A stretch of DNA of 64,000 nt, taken from NCBI RefSeq assembly GCF_002913715.1, contig NZ_PPCE01000009.1, positions 558,001 through 622,000 of the forward strand, given 5' to 3'. The translations under genes and the position numbers were made by a program. Of this stretch, positions 8,951 to 16,782 are shown in pieces. The notes below the pieces were generated by a model that was given only the letters and a program-made list of their open reading frames with translations, was not told the DNA's origin and searched no databases. Positions within the stretch are counted from its first letter, which is position 1; every line of letters starts with the position of its first letter. This stretch comes from Campylobacter concisus. Its GTDB lineage: Bacteria > Campylobacterota > Campylobacteria > Campylobacterales > Campylobacteraceae.

Positions 8951-10408
8951 TTACCTTTTGATATATTCTTTAACTTCATAGTATTTTTTAAGTTTGTTTG
9001 TTAAATCTTTTATTAGCTCATTATTTTTAAGCATTGTAACGTTCTGCTGTGTTATTTGCTTATAGTTATTATCTATATTATCTACAAGCAACCTTTGTTC
9101 CAAAATGTCGTATATAACGGCCTTGTCTTTTAATATAACATAATCTTTTTTGTTGTTAGTTTCAAAAAGTTGAGAAACAAAAGCTCTAGTTTCACTTTCA
9201 TTTAGTCCTAAGATAGAGCCATTTATATCTCTACTGATAAAGCCTATATCAGTTCCTTTGAAATTTTGTAAAGACTCTTTTGCTATGGTTATTAAGTTTT
9301 CTTTTTTCTTTTTATCTTTGTAAATTTCAAGTACCATTGCTCTTGCTTGTTCAAAACTCATAGGTTGTGGAGGAGTTATGCTTTTTACCCTAACTATCAA
9401 ATATCCATCTTTGTATGTAAATGGTTTTATAACCTCACCAACTTTTGCCCCTTTTATTTCATCAAGTGAGAATGTTGCATTATCTTCATTTATACTAACA
9501 AATTCATTTGTTGCAAGCTCAGCTTTTTTGATAGAGGTATATTTTTTTAAAGCATCAGTCTTGCTTTTTTCGATATTGTAGTCTTTGATAACTTCAGTCT
9601 TTACTTCGTCAAATGATTTGATTTTATCATCAGAGCCTTTGTATCTCTCCTTATTTTCGTTATAGTAGTCACTCAAAGTAGTTTGATTTACATCATTTTT
9701 ATTTGACTCTATAAAGTATGTTTCTAGACCATATATAGTCTTTGTCATATAGTTGTTTTTATTTGTTTCCCAAAGATTCTTTAGCTCTTTTTCATCTATT
9801 TTTATATCACTTTGATTAGCATTTATTATCTGTATTGCTAATTTGTCTTGCATAAAAAAGCTTGCTTCCATCATTGCAATGTCTTCTTTGCTGGCTGGTA
9901 AATTTAAAATAGTTCTAAGTTTATCAAGTAGTATTGTTAGTTTTAAATTTTCTTCAAAATCGGTTGGATTTATTCTGGCCCTTCTTAAAATATCGTAGTA
10001 TAAATTTTTATCAAAAGCACCATCTTTTTGAAATGTTGGATCAGCGATTATATATTTTAAAATATCATCTTTACTAACACTAAGACCTATATCGTCTGCA
10101 AAATTTAATAGTAAATTCTCTTGAATTGTAGCCTGAAGTGCAGCATTTTGTAATCCTAACTCATTAGCCTTTTCTTGAGTTAATTTGCCATCAAAAAGAT
10201 TATTGTAGTATTGATATAAACTATCGTATTTTTGTTGCAGTTCTTGAATGCTTATATTTCTGTGTCCTACTTTTGCTATCGAAGTGGCTCGATTGCTATT
10301 TAAATCATATGCTCCCCAGCCTACAAAGCCTGCTCCAACAAAGGCTATTGTACTTACCCAAATGGTAACAACTAGGTATTTTTTATGTTTTTGCATCCAA
10401 GACAACAT
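8951..10408 (-). CDS. ppiD: PpiD/SurA-type membrane-anchored periplasmic foldase
   Basis: A 485-residue protein with a single N-terminal transmembrane helix (about 14-33), a SurA-N-like helical domain starting with ATSIAKVGHRNISIQELQQ, and a parvulin-like region (about 220-365). This is the PpiD layout: a Sec-translocon-associated chaperone handling proteins as they emerge in the periplasm. The parvulin part is degenerate by eye, so peptidyl-prolyl isomerase activity is doubtful while chaperone function is likely. It heads the ppiD-ftsA-ftsZ operon. Codon use is AT-rich like its neighbours. Confidence 0.85.
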   Translation of the reverse strand: MLSWMQKHKKYLVVTIWVSTIAFVGAGFVGWGAYDLNSNRATSIAKVGHRNISIQELQQKYDSLYQYYNNLFDGKLTQEKANELGLQNAALQATIQENLLLNFADDIGLSVSKDDILKYIIADPTFQKDGAFDKNLYYDILRRARINPTDFEENLKLTILLDKLRTILNLPASKEDIAMMEASFFMQDKLAIQIINANQSDIKIDEKELKNLWETNKNNYMTKTIYGLETYFIESNKNDVNQTTLSDYYNENKERYKGSDDKIKSFDEVKTEVIKDYNIEKSKTDALKKYTSIKKAELATNEFVSINEDNATFSLDEIKGAKVGEVIKPFTYKDGYLIVRVKSITPPQPMSFEQARAMVLEIYKDKKKKENLITIAKESLQNFKGTDIGFISRDINGSILGLNESETRAFVSQLFETNNKKDYVILKDKAVIYDILEQRLLVDNIDNNYKQITQQNVTMLKNNELIKDLTNKLKKYYEVKEYIKR

Positions 10409-10509
10409 TAAATTTTCCTTTAAAAGACTAACGAAATTTGTATGATATATTATATAAAATTGCCTTAAATAAGCTTAAAATAGGGGCTTTAAAAATACCT
10501 TTGTGAAGA

Positions 10510-10545
10510 ATTTTGCTAACAATTTTTTAGTATTGTTAGCAAAAT
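10510..10545 (-). terminator. Strong hairpin terminator after the aldolase-like gene
   Basis: A perfect 14-bp inverted repeat (arms 10510-10523 and 10532-10545, core TTTTGCTAACAAT) with an 8-base loop sits 3 bp past the stop of the minus-strand aldolase-like gene. Both arms end in A/T runs, giving a U-rich transcript tail in the minus direction. Confidence 0.75.
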
Positions 10546-10547
10546 TT

Positions 10548-11135
10548 TTAAATACTATAATCGCTATAACCACTAGTTAAATGAAGCAATTTGCAACTAT
10601 TTTCTAGCAAAGCTATCTCTTTTGCAAGAAGCTGAGGGCTTCTACTGTATGCGTAAATGCCATATCCTTTAACGATAATAATATTTGTATTTTTTTCTAG
10701 CATATATCTATAAATTTCAGTTTCTGCACGTTCATACCAGTCATCATATTGTTTTGGATCATAAACAGAAATTTTATCAAATCTCATATACCCAAAATAA
10801 TCTTTCGGTACTATTTTTTCATGTTTCATTGCGTAGGCAGTTGCGTATGGTGGCATCGCGTAGCAAACAAATCTCGCCTCATTTATATTTTTATAAATAT
10901 TTAAGTGTATATCAGCATCAAGACTAGCTTCATTCCAGCGATAGTCTTTTTTTGATGAAAGAAGCGTCAAGTCATCATCTTTTAAATTATCAAAAATGGC
11001 ATTTTGTTTATTGATTATAAATTGATTTTTTTCGACTCTTGCCGAAATCGAGCCGTGAAAGACGCCAAAAAAATTCTTTCTAAACATAGAAAGTGATATT
11101 GTTTTTATCTCATTTATTGAGTGTTCTAGCTCCAT
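10548..11135 (-). CDS. Class II aldolase/adducin-fold protein lacking its metal-binding histidines
   Basis: A 195-residue protein with the class II aldolase/adducin fold: an N-terminal FFGVFHGSISARV, a conserved-type acidic residue at Glu69, and a PPYATA helix start. In active members the segment before PPYATA reads H-x-H and a third His precedes a glycine in the C-terminal part; these three bind zinc. Here the positions are Tyr92 and Met94 (CYAMPPYATA) and Tyr158 (KGYGIYAYS). The protein is therefore probably not a zinc aldolase and may have a structural or regulatory role, or another chemistry. It is monocistronic between the ppiD operon and rsmH, read in the opposite direction to the latter. 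Confidence 0.75.
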   Translation of the reverse strand: MELEHSINEIKTISLSMFRKNFFGVFHGSISARVEKNQFIINKQNAIFDNLKDDDLTLLSSKKDYRWNEASLDADIHLNIYKNINEARFVCYAMPPYATAYAMKHEKIVPKDYFGYMRFDKISVYDPKQYDDWYERAETEIYRYMLEKNTNIIIVKGYGIYAYSRSPQLLAKEIALLENSCKLLHLTSGYSDYSI

Positions 11136-11259
11136 TTTTCCTCCTACGTTTAAGCGATTATATTTAAGCTATCTTAAAATTTATGTAAAATTTTACGTAA
11201 TGATAGCTTTTTAAGTAAAATTTCGATAAATTTTCCACACTATTTACTATAAAGAGGCA

Positions 11260-12186
11260 GTGTTGCAAAGTCCACATATCAGTGTTTTACTCGATGAAGT
11301 TCTATCCTTTTTTAAAAATCTAAATGGAAATTTTATAGATTGCACGCTTGGATATGCCGGACATTCTAGCGCCATTTTGTCTCAAAATAAAAATTTAAAT
11401 TTAATTGCCTGTGATAGAGATAACGAAGCTATAAATTTTTCACTAAAAAAACTTGAGCCATTTGTCAGTAGGGTTAAAATTTATAAAAGTAACTTCTCTG
11501 AATTGACTAGCAAGCTAAGTCAAGAAGAAATTTTAAATGTTAGAGGAATTTTGGCTGACATCGGCGTTAGCTCGCTTCAGATAGATAAAGATGATAGAGG
11601 CTTTAGTCTTGGCTCAAGTACGCTTGACATGCGCATGGACAAAGAGCGAAATTTTAGCGCATATGATGTTGTAAATGATTACTCTTTTGATGAGTTGGTT
11701 AGAATTTTTAGAGATTATGGCGAGCTAAAAAATGCTGCCGGGATCGCAAACAAGATTATAAATGCTAGAAATTTAGGCAAGATAACGAGTGCAAAAGAGC
11801 TTGCAAATTTAATAGGTACAGCCCATATAAAAGGGCGTGGAGTTAGCCCTGCAATACTTGCCTTTCAAGCCATCAGGATAGAGGTAAATGGAGAGCTAGA
11901 TGAGCTAACAAATTTACTTGATAGTATAGAAAAATGTGGGTTTAAAGATTGTCTTGTGGCGATTATTACATTTCACTCGCTTGAAGATAGGATCGTAAAA
12001 GAGCGCTTTAAAAAATGGGCTAATAGCTGTATCTGCCTACCTGGTGTTTATAGATGTGAGTGCGGAAATAACCACGGACTAGGAGAAATTTTAACCAAAA
12101 AGCCACTAACAGCAAGCCAAAATGAGTTAAAGATAAACTCACGAAGCAAGAGCGCAAAACTGCGGGTTTTTAAGATAAAGGGATAA
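11260..12186 (+). CDS. rsmH: 16S rRNA (cytosine-1402-N4)-methyltransferase RsmH (MraW)
   Basis: A 308-residue SAM-dependent methyltransferase that N4-methylates C1402 of 16S rRNA in the ribosomal P site. The opening PHISVLLDEVLSFF, the SAM-binding FIDCTLGYAGHS, the LADIGVSSLQID motif and the C-terminal FHSLEDRIVKERF are all typical. The start is GTG at 11260, preceded by AAAGAGG. The inserted Cys-rich loop (CICLPGVYRCECG) near residue 260 is a common variant. It is followed 3 bp later by an FtsL-like gene, a remnant of the usual division-and-cell-wall cluster order. Confidence 0.97.
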   Translation: MLQSPHISVLLDEVLSFFKNLNGNFIDCTLGYAGHSSAILSQNKNLNLIACDRDNEAINFSLKKLEPFVSRVKIYKSNFSELTSKLSQEEILNVRGILADIGVSSLQIDKDDRGFSLGSSTLDMRMDKERNFSAYDVVNDYSFDELVRIFRDYGELKNAAGIANKIINARNLGKITSAKELANLIGTAHIKGRGVSPAILAFQAIRIEVNGELDELTNLLDSIEKCGFKDCLVAIITFHSLEDRIVKERFKKWANSCICLPGVYRCECGNNHGLGEILTKKPLTASQNELKINSRSKSAKLRVFKIKG

Positions 12187-12188
12187 AG

Positions 12189-12482
12189 ATGCAAGAAAAA
12201 GAAGAGCTACTAACGCTTCACGACGAGGAGCAAAAACGTGAAGTAAATTTAAGCTTTAAGACATTAGTGATGGTCTATTTAGCTGTTTTTATAGCTTTAG
12301 CTATATTTTTGCCAAAAATTTACATAGCAAACCAAATTTATTATATAAGTAGAGATATAGCGGACATTAGCGGTAAGCGAGATATGCTTTTAGAGGAAAA
12401 TAGAGCTCTTAATATAAAGCTTGAAAATTTACGTTATAAAAATCAAATTTTAAACAATATGCAAGAGCGTCAATGGAAATAA
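12189..12482 (+). CDS. FtsL-like bitopic division protein
   Basis: A 97-residue protein with a short cytoplasmic N-terminus (about 1-25), one transmembrane helix (about 26-45) and a predicted coiled coil (about 55-95) with leucines at spaced positions (DMLLEENRALNIKLENL). That is the FtsL/DivIC topology: a small bitopic protein whose periplasmic coiled coil pairs with FtsB in the divisome. The position, 3 bp after rsmH, is exactly where ftsL lies in division gene clusters. FtsL sequences are too divergent to confirm by eye, so the gene symbol is left empty. Confidence 0.7.
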   Translation: MQEKEELLTLHDEEQKREVNLSFKTLVMVYLAVFIALAIFLPKIYIANQIYYISRDIADISGKRDMLLEENRALNIKLENLRYKNQILNNMQERQWK

Positions 12483-12615
12483 CGAAACATTTAAAGCTTT
12501 ATTTATTCTCATCTAAATTTTTGCGATTCAATTATATTGGCAAATAATATAGCTATTTTGTATATAACTGCACAAAAATAAAATTAGCTCAATAAACAAA
12601 GCCAAGCTTAACTTG

Positions 12616-13119
12616 CTAATTACTTTCTTTTTGAGAGATTAGCTTTTCATATATATATTGTTCTAAATCTTTTTTTGATATGTCATTTTTTATAGCAGTA
12701 TTATAAATTTCTTCGACCTTGCTTGAGTATTTTTCGTAGCTAAAATAGGGAAAATGCACACTCCAGGCTTTCTTGATAAGATCGTGGCTTATCTCTCTTC
12801 TTGCCCAAACTTTAAACATATCAAAGCCAATGAAAACGGCCGAAGTAACGACAGCAGTCGCTATTATAGATATGTGTGCATCAGTTTTTGCTAAAAAATG
12901 ATGCGTGATGATTAACAATGGAAATAAAATGACAAAACAGATAAGTGCATAAATCTGATAGAGCTTGATGTGGTTAAATCTAAAATTTAGTTTTGCTCCA
13001 TCTATTAGCATACCTTCGTTAAAAAGGGCATTTGCTTCAAGTAGATCCCTAAATAAAACTGGCTGTTTTGAAACAAAAAAAACGTTTTTTATGATTCTAT
13101 CTTTTAAAGTTTCTTGCAT
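12616..13119 (-). CDS. Membrane protein of unknown function
   Basis: A 167-residue protein with two predicted transmembrane helices in the middle (about 53-73 and 82-103), a soluble N-terminal region of about 50 residues and a charged C-terminal half (YEKYSSKVEEIYNTAI and onward) that may be cytoplasmic and helical. It is monocistronic, opposite in strand to both neighbours. I recognise no family and see no catalytic motif. Confidence 0.7.
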   Translation of the reverse strand: MQETLKDRIIKNVFFVSKQPVLFRDLLEANALFNEGMLIDGAKLNFRFNHIKLYQIYALICFVILFPLLIITHHFLAKTDAHISIIATAVVTSAVFIGFDMFKVWARREISHDLIKKAWSVHFPYFSYEKYSSKVEEIYNTAIKNDISKKDLEQYIYEKLISQKESN

Positions 13120-13192
13120 TTTTTATAGACTTTTTACCTTTGAAATTTTGGCTCATTATATCTAAGAATCTATAAATTCAAACAAAATTAGA

Positions 13193-13198
13193 TACAAT
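13193..13198 (+). promoter_or_regulatory. -10 box for the class IV transaminase gene
   Basis: TACAAT 25 bp upstream of the ATG at 13224, with AAGGAG just before the start. It probably drives the transaminase and the overlapping DUF523 gene. Confidence 0.5.
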
Positions 13199-13223
13199 TT
13201 GCCCAAAATTTAAGGAGCTAAAA

Positions 13224-14090
13224 ATGGCAGATCAAGCTTTACAAACCGTCTTTTTAAATGGAGAATTTTTACAAAAAGACGAGGCAAAAGTTAGTGCTTT
13301 TGATAGAGGATTTATATTTGGTGATGGAATTTATGAGGTTGTGCCTGTGATAAATTCAAAAATGGTTGATAAAGATGGATTTTGGGCGAGATTTGAAAGA
13401 AGCTTAAACGAGATAGATATAAGCTTGCCCTACGAAAAGGAAAAATTTGAAGCGATTTTAAACGATATAATCGCTAAAAACGCCTTGAAAGAGGGCGGAA
13501 TTTACATGCAAGTAACAAGAGGTGTGGCATTTAGAAATTTCTATTTTATGGAGAATTTAACACCAAGTGTCTTTATCTTTTGCTACGAGAGTGAAATTTT
13601 AAACAATCCTGCTGCAAAAACTGGCATAAAAGTGGTAAGCGTCGAGGATATAAGGTGGAAGAGGCGTGATATCAAGTCTATCTCGCTTCTGGCTCAGTGC
13701 TACGCTAAAAATGAAGCTCACAAAAAAGGCGCAGACGAGGGCTTTATGGTGGAAAATGGCTTTGTCACAGAGGGCTGTAGCTCAAGTGCTTTTATCATCA
13801 AGGATAAAACTCTAATCACAAAACCACTTTCAAATGAAATTTTGCCAGGAATTCGCCGTATGAGACTTTTAAAGATTGCTAAAGATATTGGCCTTAAGAT
13901 AGAGGAGCGAAAATTTAGTATGGATGAAGTTTATAACGCTGATGAAGTCTTTATCTCGGCCGCAACACTCATACTCCTACCAGTCGTTTATGCTGATGGC
14001 AAGGCGATAAATGGCGCAAAAGTGGGAGAAATTTCAAGCAAACTCCGAGAAATTTATGCTGGTGAACTTTTAAAAGAAGCTGGACTTTGA
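13224..14090 (+). CDS. dat: D-amino-acid (class IV PLP) aminotransferase
   Basis: A 288-residue fold-type IV PLP enzyme. The N-terminal VFLNGEFL and FDRGFIFGDGIYEV are shared by the family. The segment YMQVTRGVAFRNFYF resembles the D-alanine transaminase signature, where branched-chain transaminases read differently. The PLP lysine is Lys151 in DIKSISLLAQ, and TEGCSSSAF (about 182-190) binds the cofactor phosphate region. The likely reaction is D-alanine plus 2-oxoglutarate to D-glutamate and pyruvate, supplying D-amino acids for peptidoglycan; a branched-chain or 4-amino-4-deoxychorismate lyase role is less likely. The downstream DUF523 gene overlaps its stop by 4 bp. Confidence 0.82.
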   Translation: MADQALQTVFLNGEFLQKDEAKVSAFDRGFIFGDGIYEVVPVINSKMVDKDGFWARFERSLNEIDISLPYEKEKFEAILNDIIAKNALKEGGIYMQVTRGVAFRNFYFMENLTPSVFIFCYESEILNNPAAKTGIKVVSVEDIRWKRRDIKSISLLAQCYAKNEAHKKGADEGFMVENGFVTEGCSSSAFIIKDKTLITKPLSNEILPGIRRMRLLKIAKDIGLKIEERKFSMDEVYNADEVFISAATLILLPVVYADGKAINGAKVGEISSKLREIYAGELLKEAGL

Positions 14091-14533
14091 GAGAAAAAAT
14101 CTTAATAAGTGCTTGCCTAGTCGGCATAAATTGTAAATTTAACGGCGAAAATAATCTTTTAAGTAAAGATGTTTTAGATGAAATTTCAAAGAGATATCAT
14201 TTGCTTTTTATCTGTCCAGAGGTTTATGGTGGGCTTAGCACGCCAAGAGAGCCAGCTGAGATGAAAAATGGCGCAGTTATTTGTAAATTTTCAGGTAAAG
14301 ATGTGAGTAAAAATTTCAAAAGTGGAGCAGAAATTTGCCTGAGAATAGCCAAACTAAATGGTTGTAAAAAGGCTATTTTAAAATCAAAAAGTCCAAGTTG
14401 TGGAAGTGGGCAAATTTATGACGGAAGCTTTAGTAAGAGACTTATTTTAGGCGATGGTATCACAGCAAAACTGCTAAAAGAAAATGAAATTTTAGTTTAC
14501 GGCGAAGATGAGATAGCAGGGCTTGATGTCTGA
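14087..14533 (+). CDS. DUF523 family protein
   Basis: A 148-residue protein matching DUF523: the N-terminal ILISACLVGINCKFNG, the CPEVYGGLSTPREPAEM segment and the C-terminal KSKSPSCGSGQIYDGSF. Conserved cysteines in the first and last motifs suggest metal or cluster binding. The function of this family is not established. The start is TTG overlapping the stop of the transaminase gene by 4 bp, so translation is coupled. The GLDV C-terminus runs into a short out-of-frame remnant region (14526-14766). Confidence 0.9.
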   Translation: MREKILISACLVGINCKFNGENNLLSKDVLDEISKRYHLLFICPEVYGGLSTPREPAEMKNGAVICKFSGKDVSKNFKSGAEICLRIAKLNGCKKAILKSKSPSCGSGQIYDGSFSKRLILGDGITAKLLKENEILVYGEDEIAGLDV

Positions 14534-14766
14534 TAAACTAAAAGGCAACGTTATGCTTGAGGTGATCTTTAAGTGCGCCCTGGCAAGGTTTTGTATATGC
14601 TCTCAATGATGTAAAAGTGGGCGAGGCTTTAAAGAAAAAGCTCAAATAATATAAAAGTAAAAAGCGAGAATAAGGCGATGAAGCAAATTTATAAAAATAA
14701 CGATGAAAAGATGTTTTATATCTTTGTTTTGATCGTCGAAGCTATATTTAAGGATAAGGAAGAAAT
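14526..14766 (+). pseudogene. Probable decayed gene remnants between DUF523 and the peptidase lipoprotein
   Basis: No intact gene fits here, but three short coding-like pieces lie in different frames: 27 codons from the ATG at 14526 (overlapping the DUF523 stop), 23 codons at 14581-14649 in another frame ending KVGEALKKKLK, and 30 codons from 14678 whose TGA (14768-14770) overlaps the TTG start of the next gene. Their amino acid composition is protein-like. The simplest reading is a small gene broken by frameshifts. A small functional peptide from 14678 cannot be excluded. Confidence 0.4.
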
Positions 14767-16782
14767 TTGAAAAAAGGTATATTTTTAGCACTTAGTGTTG
14801 CTTTGTTTTTGGGTTGTTCACAGACAACAAAACCAGAGCCAAACAAGCAGCAAAATGCCCTGCCAGACGAAAATGTCTATAAGCCAAATGAGCGCATCAG
14901 CTTGCTTGAATTTGAAGTAAAACAAGACGCCTCGTCGCTACCTCAAAATATGCAAAGTGCGAGTTTTAATCAAGATGAAATTTTAAAAAGAAGGTTTAAA
15001 GTTTTTACCCTTAGAGGCGTGAAATTTAACCCAAATGACGCTTTTTGGGCGTTTAATGTATATAAACCAAGCGAGAAGAGAAAGTATTTTGGCTCAAATT
15101 TTAGGCAGATACCGCAAAGCTGGTTTGACGCACAAAAGGACAATGCAAATTTCGCTGGCTTTTTGCAAATTTCAGCTTACGCTCTAACTTCAGCAAACAC
15201 AGCTGTAAGAAATTTCCCAACCGACGAGCCGATATTTTTAAACCCGCAAACTCCAGGTGAGGGCTATCCGTTTGACTATCTGCAAGAATCCACCCTAAGC
15301 ATCGCTCATCCGCTCTTTGTATCGCACCTCTCAAAGGATAGGGCATGGGCGTTTGTGAGTGATGATGCGGTTTGGGGCTGGGTGAAGGTTGAAGATATCA
15401 AATTTATAAGCGACGAAGAGGCGCTTGCCTATCAAAAATCAAGCTTTGTAACGATAAAAACCGACAAGATGCCAGTTTATGACAAGGGCGGAAACTTTTT
15501 GTTTTACTCACGTGTCGGCGCGATACTGCCAGTTTTGGCGCAAGATGACAAAAACTACTACGGCAAAATTTATGTAAGAAACATGCTTAGGGAGTTTGTC
15601 CTCCCAAAGTCTTTTAGCGCCCTTTTTCCACTTAAATTTAATGACTCAAATTTAAAGACAATTCTTAGTTCGCTTCTTGCTCAGCCTTATGGCTGGGGCG
15701 GGGTGGATAAGCTAAGAGACTGCTCGCTTTTTACAAAAGACTTGCTAGCAAGCTTTGGCGTGTGGTTACCTAGAAACTCAAAAGCTCAAGCAAATATGGG
15801 GCAAAAATTTGATCTAAAAGGACTTAGTAACGCTGCTAAGACAAAAGAGATAAAAGAAAAAGGTGTTCCATATCTCACTCTCGTGCATCTGCCAGGTCAC
15901 ATCATGCTCTATGCTGGATATAAGGGCGATGATATCTACGTCGTGCATGACGCTTGGGGGCTAAAGACTGCAAACAACGGCCGCGCGCTTATCGGAGCGA
16001 CCGCGATAACTACGCTAAATATCGGACAAAACAGAAGCGACATACAAAGTGCAAATTTGCTAATTTCTAAGGTTGATTCTATAAATGTGATGAGGCCTGA
16101 GCAAGGGATGCTAGATAAGGCTAGAAAGATGTCAGCTTTGCAAAGAGCTTATGGCGTAAAGATCGAAGAAAATTTGGTTAAATTTAGTGATGGCACGAGC
16201 CTAGTCTATGATGATTTTAAACAAAAAGATGAAGAGTGCAGCACTGGGGCTGATATCGAAGATATGAACGCACTTGATTACGCTGCATTTTCGCCACTAA
16301 GCACTGCTCTAAGTGATGCTGGTAGGTGCAGAAACTACGAGCTTTTAGGCAAAATTTACGGCTCAAGCGAGAGCGCGGTAAAGGTAAATTTGGTTGATGT
16401 CATCTGGATAAAGGATTTTTTAAATTTACCTTTAAAATTTAACTCTAAAAATGGCGCTGCAGCTGCTTTGCAGGATGTGAGCAACGAGCTAAATGAGATG
16501 GTAAAGAGCGATCCAAATTTACTTGAATACCTAAAAGATCCAGGCGGGACATTTAAGTGGCGCATCATCGCTGGCACAAACCGCCTAAGCGCGCACAGCT
16601 ACGGCATCGCGATCGATATAAATGTAAAAAAGAGCCACTACTGGCAGTGGAGCAAGGGCTATCAAAATTTAATCCCTGAAAAGATCGTGCGAGTTTTTGA
16701 GAAGCATAAATTTGTCTGGGGCGGACGCTGGAAGCACTTTGATACGATGCATTTTGAGTATCGCCCAGAGATGTTTGAGTAG
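14767..16782 (+). CDS. Lipoprotein with SH3b, NlpC/P60 (C40) and M15 (VanY-like) peptidase domains
   Basis: A 671-residue protein with a lipoprotein signal peptide and lipobox LFLGC (Cys17). Residues about 90-290 look like the paired SH3b domains that precede NlpC/P60 in this clade. The C40 peptidase has catalytic Cys319 in LRDCSLF and His378 in LPGHIMLY. After about residue 440 a second hydrolase follows: an M15 peptidase with the zinc motif SAHSYGIAID (His610, Asp617) and DTMHFEY (His662). It should cut peptidoglycan stems at two bonds from the outer-membrane face or periplasm. The start is TTG at 14767. The next gene begins at the base after its stop. The order lipoprotein-helicase-exported protein-lolA-secA recalls C. 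jejuni Cj0946 to Cj0942c. Confidence 0.85.
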   Translation: MKKGIFLALSVALFLGCSQTTKPEPNKQQNALPDENVYKPNERISLLEFEVKQDASSLPQNMQSASFNQDEILKRRFKVFTLRGVKFNPNDAFWAFNVYKPSEKRKYFGSNFRQIPQSWFDAQKDNANFAGFLQISAYALTSANTAVRNFPTDEPIFLNPQTPGEGYPFDYLQESTLSIAHPLFVSHLSKDRAWAFVSDDAVWGWVKVEDIKFISDEEALAYQKSSFVTIKTDKMPVYDKGGNFLFYSRVGAILPVLAQDDKNYYGKIYVRNMLREFVLPKSFSALFPLKFNDSNLKTILSSLLAQPYGWGGVDKLRDCSLFTKDLLASFGVWLPRNSKAQANMGQKFDLKGLSNAAKTKEIKEKGVPYLTLVHLPGHIMLYAGYKGDDIYVVHDAWGLKTANNGRALIGATAITTLNIGQNRSDIQSANLLISKVDSINVMRPEQGMLDKARKMSALQRAYGVKIEENLVKFSDGTSLVYDDFKQKDEECSTGADIEDMNALDYAAFSPLSTALSDAGRCRNYELLGKIYGSSESAVKVNLVDVIWIKDFLNLPLKFNSKNGAAAALQDVSNELNEMVKSDPNLLEYLKDPGGTFKWRIIAGTNRLSAHSYGIAIDINVKKSHYWQWSKGYQNLIPEKIVRVFEKHKFVWGGRWKHFDTMHFEYRPEMFE

